Assembly: GCA_903835185.1 (NCBI GenBank)
Contig: CAILLX010000115.1
Coordinates: 1-52,296, forward strand
DNA length: 52,296 nucleotides
Source of the DNA: an uncultured bacterium
Lineage (GTDB): Bacteria > Cyanobacteriota > Vampirovibrionia > Obscuribacterales > Obscuribacteraceae
Direction: 5' to 3'
Every line of letters begins with the position of its first letter. The first letter of the stretch is position 1. The translations under genes were made by a program, and so were the position numbers. The notes beneath the pieces are model-generated. The model was not told the DNA's origin and did no database searches. It saw only the letters and a list, made by a program, of their open reading frames with translations. Positions 25,856 through 33,146 of this stretch are shown here, in pieces.

Positions 25856-27163
25856 ATGAAGGAAGCAATTAGCAAGTGTGTGCAGTGTGGGGCTCAGTTG
25901 GATGAGTCGGGGTGCTGTTCTGTCTGCAAGACAGATCAAACACAGCTGACTGCTGCCAATATCAGCTCTTTTGTTGATCGGATTAAGCATCTCCTTGTTT
26001 TGCCACGCATGCATGGACCGCGCCAGTCCTTAGGCGAGCTCTCCTTAATTAACAAGCAGACTAGTGAGAGTTACTGTCTCAATAACCGCATCATTAAAAT
26101 TGGGCGCGATTCCACTAACGAGATTGCCCTAGCCAGCGATACAGCTATATCTCGCAACCATGCATGTATCATGTTTCTGCAAGACAGCTTCTGGTTGGAA
26201 GATCTGGACAGTACTAACGGAACTTTGCTCAACGGCAGGAAGGTGAAGAGTCGCAAGCAGCTGTTCCTGGGAGATCATATAGCTGTTGGTAAGACGCAGC
26301 TGGTTGTCACCCTGACTGATGATAGTGTCAACGGCATGCGTGATTATGAAATTATCGAAGAGATTGGCCGCGGTGGAATGGCCATTGTTTATAAAGCACA
26401 CGATCATCAAGGTAATCGCACAGTAGCTCTCAAACAGCTAACTTTGCACAATTTGGCTCCAGCCAGGAGTAAGGCCCGATCAGAGCGCTTCAGGCGTGAA
26501 GCCTCTATTGCATTGAGGTTGAATCATCCCAATATTGTTCCTGTCTATGATGTCCATCTTGGTCCTGATAATTTTTACTATGTAATGGAACTGTTGACCG
26601 GGCGTAACCTTCGAATTGAGATTGCAGCACGTGGAGGCAAGCTGTCAGCCCGAAATTATCTACCGATTCTTGAACAGGTTGCCGCTGCGCTTGGGTACGC
26701 TCATAGCAGAAATGTTGTGCACAGGGATGTCAAACCAGACAACATTTTCATTATGCCTGACGGTAGTGTGAAGCTTACTGATTTTGGCATTGCTCGGGTA
26801 ATTGAAGATCTGGAAGAGGCTAACCTCACCAAGAGTGGTGCCATGCTCGGCACTTTGGCTTATTCAGCTCCTGAACAGCTTGATAATGCCAGGCGGGTTG
26901 ATCATAAAGCTGATATCTTTTCTCTTGGTGTAGTTACTTATGAAGCTCTCTCAGGCATCTCGCCGTTTCAAGGTGATGGAATAACTGATACAGTGGTCCA
27001 GATAGCCTCGACGCAGGCAAAACCGCTCAACGAATTGGTCGACGATATCTCGCCCCGCCTGGCTGCAGTGGTGGCAAAAGCTCTAGCTAAGAAGGCTCAA
27101 GAACGCTGGCGGTCGGTTAGCGAATTTGCCCAGCAATTCCGCGAAGCGTTATCCGAGAGATGA
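25856..27163 (+). CDS. Zinc-ribbon - FHA - Ser/Thr protein kinase
   Basis: 435 residues from the ATG at 25856 (a GTG at 25847 is in frame). I chose the ATG because from it residues 1-150 align without a gap to the FHA protein at 28337. Zinc ribbon: C8-x2-C11 ... C21-x2-C24. FHA domain at about 72-152 has Gly83-Arg84, Ser99 (ISRNH) and Asn121-Gly122, the phosphothreonine-binding residues. Hanks kinase domain (about 164-435) has loop GRGGMAIV, Lys193, catalytic Asp291 (VVHRDVKPDN), TDFGIA and APEQ. No membrane segment, so cytoplasmic. Followed by a PP2C phosphatase gene, its likely counter-enzyme. Confidence 0.95.
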   Translation: MKEAISKCVQCGAQLDESGCCSVCKTDQTQLTAANISSFVDRIKHLLVLPRMHGPRQSLGELSLINKQTSESYCLNNRIIKIGRDSTNEIALASDTAISRNHACIMFLQDSFWLEDLDSTNGTLLNGRKVKSRKQLFLGDHIAVGKTQLVVTLTDDSVNGMRDYEIIEEIGRGGMAIVYKAHDHQGNRTVALKQLTLHNLAPARSKARSERFRREASIALRLNHPNIVPVYDVHLGPDNFYYVMELLTGRNLRIEIAARGGKLSARNYLPILEQVAAALGYAHSRNVVHRDVKPDNIFIMPDGSVKLTDFGIARVIEDLEEANLTKSGAMLGTLAYSAPEQLDNARRVDHKADIFSLGVVTYEALSGISPFQGDGITDTVVQIASTQAKPLNELVDDISPRLAAVVAKALAKKAQERWRSVSEFAQQFREALSER

Positions 27164-27460
27164 GAGCGCTTGGCTTCTTGCAAATTTCTCTGGCATTGAT
27201 TGCCTCCAGTCAATCTCTTTTATACTTCTTTGGCTGAACGTGGGATGATAAATGTGAACAGGTGTATGACCAGATATTGAGATTGCAACAGCAACGCTTC
27301 CAATATTTAGGATCCAGAAAGTAGTTTCTCGGGTATATGCTTTAAGGTGGACATAGTTGATTGTATTCACGGCGTTAAGGACAATAGTGTGTCAAGAAGA
27401 GGCCGCTAACCGGGTCAAAGAGAGCTGGGCAGTAAGGATAAGTGGAGTTGGGAGATAGAG
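27164..27460. other. Gap between the first kinase and the PP2C gene
   Basis: About 297 bases. A minus-strand frame (27149-27370) exists but starts with GTG without a ribosome site and overlaps the kinase end, so I do not call it. I see no hairpin or clear promoter. Confidence 0.4.
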
Positions 27461-28228
27461 ATGGTGAAATGGCGTGCCGCTGCGCGGACAGATGCAGGAT
27501 GCCAGCGTCAAAGGAATGAGGACAGTTTCTTTGTCAGTCCGGACCAGCGAGTGTTTGCTGTTGCTGATGGGATGGGCGGAGCGGTAGGCGGTGCCATGGC
27601 TAGCCGACTGGCTGTGGAGGCGATTGAAAACTTATGGAAGACAAAGCCGCCTCATGACAGCGACCAGCAGCTAATAAGAGAATGGCTTGAGAATGCCGTC
27701 TCTGCTGCTAATCGGGCTGTCTGGGTGGCATCAGAAGAAGATGTTTCTGTACGTGGGATGGGAACCACAGTAGTGGTGGCTGTCCAGGCAGTTGATGATA
27801 ATCATCTGCAAATTGCTCATGTTGGCGATTCCCGTTGTTACCTCTGGCGAGAAGGCAAGGCCAGTCTCCTTACCGATGACCACTCAGTTGTGCACGAGAT
27901 GGTTAAAGCTGGCAGGCTAACAGAAGAGCAAGCCCGTATTAATCCTTACAAAAATTTAATTACTCGCTGTCTGGGACATGACGTTCAGGTAGAGATTGAT
28001 CAAACTCCAGTTGAAGTTAAACCTGACGATTATGTGGTTCTTTGCTCAGACGGCTTACCTACTGTCTTGCGAGACGAAGAGATTTCGGCAGTCTTTAGGA
28101 AAAAGACAGAACCTGACTCAGCGTGTGAAGAGCTGGTGAAGCAGACTATTGATGGTGGTGCGCCTGATAATGTTACTGTAATTGTTGTGCAGTATCTTGA
28201 GCCCGACTCGGGTAACGGCAGCAAGTAA
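27461..28228 (+). CDS. PP2C-family Ser/Thr protein phosphatase
   Basis: 255 residues, a stand-alone bacterial PPM domain like Stp1/PrpC. Metal-site motifs run in order: RNEDSFFV, VADGMGGAVGG, MGTTVVVAV, HVGDSRCYLWR, LTDDHSVVHEMV, LCSDGLPTV and GAPDNVTVIVVQY. All Asp ligands for the two-metal centre are present, so it should be active. It dephosphorylates Ser/Thr sites set by Hanks kinases; here it sits between two kinase units and is the obvious eraser for both. ATG at 27461 after GGGAGATAGAG. Only one base separates its stop from a small frame at 28230. Confidence 0.95.
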   Translation: MVKWRAAARTDAGCQRQRNEDSFFVSPDQRVFAVADGMGGAVGGAMASRLAVEAIENLWKTKPPHDSDQQLIREWLENAVSAANRAVWVASEEDVSVRGMGTTVVVAVQAVDDNHLQIAHVGDSRCYLWREGKASLLTDDHSVVHEMVKAGRLTEEQARINPYKNLITRCLGHDVQVEIDQTPVEVKPDDYVVLCSDGLPTVLRDEEISAVFRKKTEPDSACEELVKQTIDGGAPDNVTVIVVQYLEPDSGNGSK

Positions 28229-28229
28229 A

Positions 28230-28349
28230 ATGGCAGAGTGCAGGCATGGGAGCATAACTCATAGCCTGGCTGAGGCAGAGCTGAAAACAGATTTTTTAAA
28301 TCAGGATATGGTCGAAGATAAAGTACCGGAGCTTAAATGGGTGATGTGA
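28230..28349 (+). CDS. Candidate 39-residue peptide between PP2C and FHA genes
   Basis: ATG at 28230, one base after the PP2C stop; TGA at 28347-28349 overlaps the start of the FHA gene by 13 bases. The peptide is acidic, with no recognisable domain. Its value may be to keep ribosomes moving between the two genes. There is no good ribosome site, so support is weak. Confidence 0.2.
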   Translation: MAECRHGSITHSLAEAELKTDFLNQDMVEDKVPELKWVM

Positions 28350-28801
28350 CTACACAATGCGAGAGTTGCGGGGGCGCTTTGTCAGAAGCAGGACGCTGCC
28401 AAGAGTGCGGCTCGGAGCAACGACAGCTGGAAGAAGATAATGAGAGGTTGATGGCTGCCAAGGTGGAAAATCTTCTCGGTACGCCGTCGGCTGCTGCACT
28501 TAAGACCCCGCCTGCTGGGGCCTGTTTATGCAACAAAGGCAATCAGGAACAGTATTCTTTGAGCCAGTCAGTAAGTAAGATTGGTCGAGACCAGAGCAAC
28601 AGCATAGCTTTGCCTAAAGACAGTTATATCTCCCGGCATCATGCCTGGGTACTGTTTATCAAAGGTAGCTACTGGGTGGAAGATCTTGGCTCAACAAATG
28701 GGACATTGTTAAACGGTGAGCTGCTTACTGAGCGCAGGCAGATCTTCCCTGGCGACTGTCTGAAGCTGGGTCGGACAGAGCTCTTTTTTGAGTTGAGCTA
28801 A
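28337..28801 (+). CDS. Zinc-ribbon - FHA domain protein (split-off module)
   Basis: 154 residues: zinc ribbon C8-x2-C11 ... C21-x2-C24 and an FHA domain (about 72-152) with Gly83-Arg84, Ser99 and Asn121-Gly122. Every one of these falls at the same residue number as in the FHA-kinase at 25856, so the two are paralogues. FHA binds phosphothreonine, so it probably docks on an autophosphorylated kinase. GGAG lies five bases before the ATG. The frame ends in TAA at 28799-28801, and the next gene's ATG, six bases on, is in the same frame: one stop codon separates the two. Confidence 0.9.
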   Translation: MGDVTTQCESCGGALSEAGRCQECGSEQRQLEEDNERLMAAKVENLLGTPSAAALKTPPAGACLCNKGNQEQYSLSQSVSKIGRDQSNSIALPKDSYISRHHAWVLFIKGSYWVEDLGSTNGTLLNGELLTERRQIFPGDCLKLGRTELFFELS

Positions 28802-28807
28802 CTGTGC

Positions 28808-30721
28808 ATGACAACCGAGTTTGGTAACTATGAAGTTATCTCGGAGATAGGCCGTGGCGGTATGGGTATTGTTTACCAGGCGCTGGACCGGTCAAACCAG
28901 CGCATGGTGGCAATTAAGCAGCTTGTTCTCGAGAATATTGATCCTAAAAAGCAGAAAGAATTTGAAGATCGTTTCAAAAGAGAAGCCAGCATGGCTGCGC
29001 GTCTCACTCATACCAATATTGTTACTGTTTTTGATGTTGGATCGGATAGCTATTATTATGTGATGGAGTTTTTGGAAGGACACTCCTTGAGCAAAGAGCT
29101 CGATCTAAGAGGCGGGCGTCTCTCAGCAGAGGAGTTCTGGCCAATCCTCAAACAAATTGCTGAAGGACTGGCTTATGCGCATGGCTACAACGTGGTTCAT
29201 CGTGATGTTAAGCCAGACAACATATTTATTCTCAAGGATGGAACAGTCAAGCTGACTGACTTTGGCATTGCGCGCACTGTTGATTTTGAACAGACTCACC
29301 TGACAAAGACAGGTGTGATGCTAGGCACTCTTGCTTATGTTTCGCCAGAGCAGCTCCAGGATGCTAAAAATGTTGACCACCGGGCTGATATCTTTTCGCT
29401 TGGTGTTGTCTGTTACGAGTCGCTGTCAGGACGACTGCCTTTTACAGGTGAAGGGATTGCCGGCACAGTGATCAAAATTCTTACTTCTGAGGCAGAACCG
29501 TTACACAGTCTGAACCAGAGCATAAGTGTTGAGGTTGGAGCAGTCATATCAAAGGCTGTGCGGAAGAAGGCCAGAGACCGCTATATGTCTGTAACCGATT
29601 TTGCCAGAGAGTATGAGCGGGCTATGCATGCTACTCCCACTCAGTCTTATGCTTCAGACCCGGGCGACTGTGAGCCTGAGCCAGAGTCTGTTAGTCATAT
29701 TTATACTCCAGGCATTCCACTTAATCTTAAACCTAAGGGAGCTGCCTGCGATCTTGATTCAGGACGCAGAGGCGACCTGTCTGCCCAGCGCCAGCCCGCC
29801 GCCAGCGGCAACAAGACTGTTGTTGGTGGCGCGTCTATGCCCGCCTTTTATCTTGTCCGTCCGCTGGCGACAATAGGACGTGCTGGTGAAGGCAATGGCT
29901 GTTTTCTCGAGCCGTCAGTAATCTGTGCACGTGGTGGGCGCATTGTAGTGGCTGATTCAGCAATGAGAAGGCTGCAGATCTTTGCTCGCGACGGGCGTTT
30001 TATTTCAGCTGTCATACCGAGGGCAGCTGCTTATGACTCGAAGACAGCTGGCGGCTGCTTGTCAAAGCCATCAGGAGTAGCAATCGATGCGCGCGGGCGG
30101 ATTTATGCATCAGATAGCAGCGATCATTATGTGAGAGTCTTCGACGCCTCCGGATGCTTTCAGCGGGAGATTTACAACATCCAGGGGCGCGATGGTGGCA
30201 TCCAAGGGTTGTGTTGTGACTCTACCGGGTTGCTTTATCTGGCTGATGCTGACAACGGTTGTTTGCAGGTGTTCCAGTCTGATCTGTGTACCTGGCTGAG
30301 GGCTGTCGGTACTAAAGGGAAAGGCTTGGGACAGTTTCAGATCCCTTCCGGTGTGGCGGTTGATCGTTTTAACCAGGTCTATGCTGTTGACTACAGCGCT
30401 TCGCGAGTGTCAATTTTTTCTCGCAGTGGAGCGTTTTTGCGCTCCTTTGGCGGCAAGGGTACAGCAAACGGGCTTTTCAACGTACCGCGAGACCTGGCTG
30501 TAGACAAATACGATCGCATCTATATTGCCGATTCACTCAATCATCGAGTGCAGGTTTTTGGACCGGCTGGTGAATGGATTCATACTTTTGGCGGTCGAGG
30601 TTCTGAGCTAGGCAAGTTTATCAATCCGAGCGGGCTGAGTATCGATCCCGAAAATAGCTGTCTTTATGTGGCTGACAGGGGTAACAAGCGGATTCAAGTA
30701 TTTGAGCTGATGTTCGACTGA
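28808..30721 (+). CDS. Ser/Thr protein kinase with C-terminal NHL beta-propeller
   Basis: 637 residues. The Hanks kinase domain (about 8-275) has IGRGGMGIVYQA, VAIKQL, VVHRDVKPDN with catalytic Asp133, TDFGIA and SPEQ. A low-complexity linker (about 280-350) contains no membrane helix. The C-terminal part (about 355-637) holds about five to six NHL repeats (for example PSGVAIDARGRIYASDSSDHYVRVF and DLAVDKYDRIYIADSLNHRVQVF), a six-bladed propeller used for protein or RNA contact. M. tuberculosis PknD has the same kinase-NHL idea but with a membrane helix; here the protein appears cytoplasmic. No Shine-Dalgarno precedes the ATG, which suggests coupling to the FHA gene. Confidence 0.93.
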   Translation: MTTEFGNYEVISEIGRGGMGIVYQALDRSNQRMVAIKQLVLENIDPKKQKEFEDRFKREASMAARLTHTNIVTVFDVGSDSYYYVMEFLEGHSLSKELDLRGGRLSAEEFWPILKQIAEGLAYAHGYNVVHRDVKPDNIFILKDGTVKLTDFGIARTVDFEQTHLTKTGVMLGTLAYVSPEQLQDAKNVDHRADIFSLGVVCYESLSGRLPFTGEGIAGTVIKILTSEAEPLHSLNQSISVEVGAVISKAVRKKARDRYMSVTDFAREYERAMHATPTQSYASDPGDCEPEPESVSHIYTPGIPLNLKPKGAACDLDSGRRGDLSAQRQPAASGNKTVVGGASMPAFYLVRPLATIGRAGEGNGCFLEPSVICARGGRIVVADSAMRRLQIFARDGRFISAVIPRAAAYDSKTAGGCLSKPSGVAIDARGRIYASDSSDHYVRVFDASGCFQREIYNIQGRDGGIQGLCCDSTGLLYLADADNGCLQVFQSDLCTWLRAVGTKGKGLGQFQIPSGVAVDRFNQVYAVDYSASRVSIFSRSGAFLRSFGGKGTANGLFNVPRDLAVDKYDRIYIADSLNHRVQVFGPAGEWIHTFGGRGSELGKFINPSGLSIDPENSCLYVADRGNKRIQVFELMFD

Positions 30722-30723
30722 GT

Positions 30724-31395
30724 ATGGAAAAGAGACCTCTGCGCCTTATTCTGGCGTCAGCTTCACCAAGAAGACTAAAACTTTTGAGCCGATGCGGGCT
30801 TGCTTTCGACGTTGCTGCAAGCTGCGTTGATGAAGATCTGTCGGGAGTGACTTGCCCAGTAGAATTTGCTTGCTGCCTGGCAGTTGTGAAAGCACGTGCA
30901 GTGGCAGATCTTGTCAGCCGTGGGCAGGAGAAAGTAACAGAGTCTATTGGGATGCCATCGAGCTCTCCGACTTATGATCTGGCAACGCCAGCTGCTTCAG
31001 TGATTCTGGGGGCCGACACAATAGTGGTGCTCGATGAGCATATTCTCGGAAAGCCAAACAACCGGGATGAAGCAGTAGAGATGCTCTCTTTGCTGTCCGG
31101 ACGTTGTCATCAAGTTGTTACTGGTTGTGCTGCCATCAGGCTACCTGACAATGACATGCAAACCGGCTATGAAGTCTCCCAGGTCTATTTCCGTACGCTG
31201 GATCGCCGTGAGATTGAGTCCTACGTCGCTACAGGCGAGCCTGACGACAAGGCTGGCAGCTATGCTCTGCAAGGAGCTGCTTCTGCTTTTGTCGAGAGAA
31301 TTGATGGTTGCTACACCAATATTATCGGCTTGCCGATGCCTCTTGTGATAAAGATGCTTCGCCAGTTCGGTATAGGAGTACTTGGACTACCATGA
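30724..31395 (+). CDS. Maf-like nucleotide pyrophosphatase
   Basis: 223 residues, slightly longer than the usual 190-200. LILASASPRRLKLLSRCGL at the start is the Maf signature, ILGADTIVVLDEHILGKP carries the catalytic acidic residues and DKAGSYALQGAAS is the third conserved block. Maf/YhdE hydrolyses dTTP, UTP or modified nucleotides to monophosphates (house-cleaning) in the cytoplasm. An insertion of about 20 residues (near 60-90, GQEKVTESIG and following) explains the extra length. It begins 2 bases after the kinase-NHL stop, so it belongs to that operon by position. GC-rich hairpin directly after the stop. Confidence 0.93.
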   Translation: MEKRPLRLILASASPRRLKLLSRCGLAFDVAASCVDEDLSGVTCPVEFACCLAVVKARAVADLVSRGQEKVTESIGMPSSSPTYDLATPAASVILGADTIVVLDEHILGKPNNRDEAVEMLSLLSGRCHQVVTGCAAIRLPDNDMQTGYEVSQVYFRTLDRREIESYVATGEPDDKAGSYALQGAASAFVERIDGCYTNIIGLPMPLVIKMLRQFGIGVLGLP

Positions 31396-31396
31396 C

Positions 31397-31422
31397 GCTC
31401 GCCCGCCGGGCGGCTTGCGAGC
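31397..31422. terminator. GC-rich hairpin after the maf stop
   Basis: GCTCGC (31397-31402) pairs with GCGAGC (31417-31422) around CCG...CGG, with a CTT bulge. It begins two bases after the stop codon at 31393-31395. There is no T-run. It is a probable operon end. Confidence 0.4.
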
Positions 31423-31510
31423 TGTCTCTACACTGATCCCAACGGTTTGAGTGAACGATATTGGACTTACGCTTGCTGTGTAGCTGTTCACTGTGTAGCA
31501 AGCTCATCCA

Positions 31511-31550
31511 CCTGACAAGAGACAGGTTCAAACACCTGTCTCTTGTCAGG
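31511..31550. terminator. Perfect 17-bp stem hairpin
   Basis: CCTGACAAGAGACAGGT (31511-31527), loop TCAAAC, then its exact complement (31534-31550). No U-run follows on either strand. Same style as the 18-bp hairpin at 17920. Confidence 0.55.
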
Positions 31551-31789
31551 CTGTTGAAAAGTGCTGAACCTTGCCTGCAGTGATCTAATAGCGTTGCAGA
31601 AGAGTTGGCAAGTTGCCAGCGCCTCAGACAGTGATGCCCACTCCTGAAGCTGTCTGCCTTGGAAACGATGGGTGCAACATGTTAACCTCTATGTTGAAAG
31701 GCGACGACATCACTTGTTGTAGCGTGATGTCCCGAGCTTTTCAGGCTGATCCAAGCAGGACCTAATAAAGCAGATAAGGTTGGTAAGAG

Positions 31790-33142
31790 ATGAGGATTTT
31801 TCACATTTGCCCTGTAATCGGCATTATTGCTGTACTAGCTCTCTCCTTACTACAGCCTATGCCGTCCTTGTGTGCTGAAGGCGCCGGGTCGCTGGAGAAT
31901 ATCTGGGACGAGCAAGGTGCACATGCGACGCCGCCACGCCAGCAAAGCAGTGCTGCTAGCTCAACTGTCAGTCCTGTTCCAGCTAACACGGCTGCCAGCC
32001 GAAGCCGTCAAGATGGCGGCGCTCCCGGGGCTGTCAGTCCCGTTCCAGCTAACACGGCTGACGACCGAAGCCGTCAAGATGACGGCGCTCCTGGGGACAC
32101 AAGCCCTTCTACTGTTAGCACAGCTGCTCCCATGTGTACAGCCGATGAGTTTCAAAAAAGTAGTTTAGTGCAAAAAGGCGGCTGGTCTGGGGTTGGTCCA
32201 TTCAAGTCTGGTGAGAGTGGTCCTTATGATATGGAAGACAGCAATGGCAACCACCTTCGTTGGAAGGTCTCTGGCGACAAAGTGACAATGTCTGAGCTGG
32301 TGCTGGCTAAGTCCAAACCCACCAAGGAGGATTTTCTTGACGTGCAGATGGCAGTCGATTTTCTTCTTGAGGCAGTGGGAACTAAAGGGAAGAAGATCGC
32401 GAGACTCAATGGTGAACTCGAAAAGAATAAGCAGTCCATCCTTTTTAAATCTGATACTAACCCGCTTAGCTTCAATGCCGGTCACTACCTTGTCTATATA
32501 CAGCGCCAGGAGGCTGGCGGATCTGAGCGGTGGAACTACTCAATTAGAGTTAACAGCCGTGATGCCTCTGCCGATGTCCTCAAGGAGCACTCTGTGGTCT
32601 CCGGTGGTGGCACTGTGCCGGGCACCCAGGATGATCATGCTGCCGGATCAGCATCTGGACCTGTGACCCCAGTTGAGTCGGCAGGAGGCTCAACTGGTAA
32701 TACGTCAGATCCGCTTAAGGAGGAGTTTGCCAACGTCATTAAGAACTGGCAGAAGGTCAAGAAATCTGTTGTACGTCAGCGCCAGCTTGAGGACCTGACT
32801 CAGTGCCTGTCAGGTAGAGCGCTGCAACGGCAGAGTGATGCAGTGAAATGGCTGATCACTAATCATAAGTACTATGATATGAACCCGCTTGGAGTCACGG
32901 TCTTCCGCTATTCAGAGCTCACGGCAGGATCTAAGTATTCTGTCATTGCTCAGGTCAAAGAGGCTAGCAAGCTGATGGATGAGCAGTCTGGCAAGGTGGT
33001 TAAGGAGACAACAGATTCTTATAAGGTGAATTACACTATTGAAAAAAGTGGTGATCACTGGCTTATTACTGATTCGGCAATAGTTGCTCCCAAAGAGCAG
33101 CCAGCTGCCGGCAAGCCACCAGCAGCTAAGCCTGGCCACTAA
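31790..33142 (+). CDS. Exported protein with C-terminal ARC6/IMS-like domain
   Basis: 450 residues. Signal peptide: MRIFHICPVIGIIAVLALSL through the cut near LCAEG. A Pro/Ala/Thr-rich linker (about 40-115) contains two 22-residue repeats (VSPVPANTA...). A central unknown domain (about 120-270) follows, then residues about 305-433 (KEEFANVIKNWQKVKKSV ... LEDLTQCLSGRALQRQ ... YDMNPLGVTVFRYSE ... VKEASKLMDEQ ... VNYTIEKSGDHWLITDS). This last part has the pattern of the IMS/DUF4101 domain of cyanobacterial ARC6/Ftn2 division proteins and some cyanobacterial kinases; I recognise it by pattern only. First gene of an operon; the M23 gene starts 4 bases after its stop. Confidence 0.8.
   Translation: MRIFHICPVIGIIAVLALSLLQPMPSLCAEGAGSLENIWDEQGAHATPPRQQSSAASSTVSPVPANTAASRSRQDGGAPGAVSPVPANTADDRSRQDDGAPGDTSPSTVSTAAPMCTADEFQKSSLVQKGGWSGVGPFKSGESGPYDMEDSNGNHLRWKVSGDKVTMSELVLAKSKPTKEDFLDVQMAVDFLLEAVGTKGKKIARLNGELEKNKQSILFKSDTNPLSFNAGHYLVYIQRQEAGGSERWNYSIRVNSRDASADVLKEHSVVSGGGTVPGTQDDHAAGSASGPVTPVESAGGSTGNTSDPLKEEFANVIKNWQKVKKSVVRQRQLEDLTQCLSGRALQRQSDAVKWLITNHKYYDMNPLGVTVFRYSELTAGSKYSVIAQVKEASKLMDEQSGKVVKETTDSYKVNYTIEKSGDHWLITDSAIVAPKEQPAAGKPPAAKPGH
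31967..32098. repeat. Two 66-bp tandem repeats in coding sequence
   Basis: Copies at 31967-32032 and 32033-32098 differ at only a few positions and encode 22 residues each in frame (VSPVPANTA-x-x-RSRQD-x-GAPG-x). The repeat lengthens the linker behind the signal peptide without breaking the frame. Confidence 0.9.
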
Positions 33143-33146
33143 GATA

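Larger units (their letters stand above)
31396..31789. other. 394-base intergenic region with two hairpins
   Basis: Separates the signalling operon from the exported-protein operon. It holds the hairpins at 31397-31422 and 31511-31550 and otherwise no gene. The last 60 bases before 31790 should contain the promoter, but no convincing -35/-10 pair was found. Confidence 0.5.

Noticed and set aside
27149-27370. 73-residue minus-strand frame after the first kinase
   Set aside because: GTG start without ribosome site, overlap with the kinase end, no family; kept only as a note on the gap.
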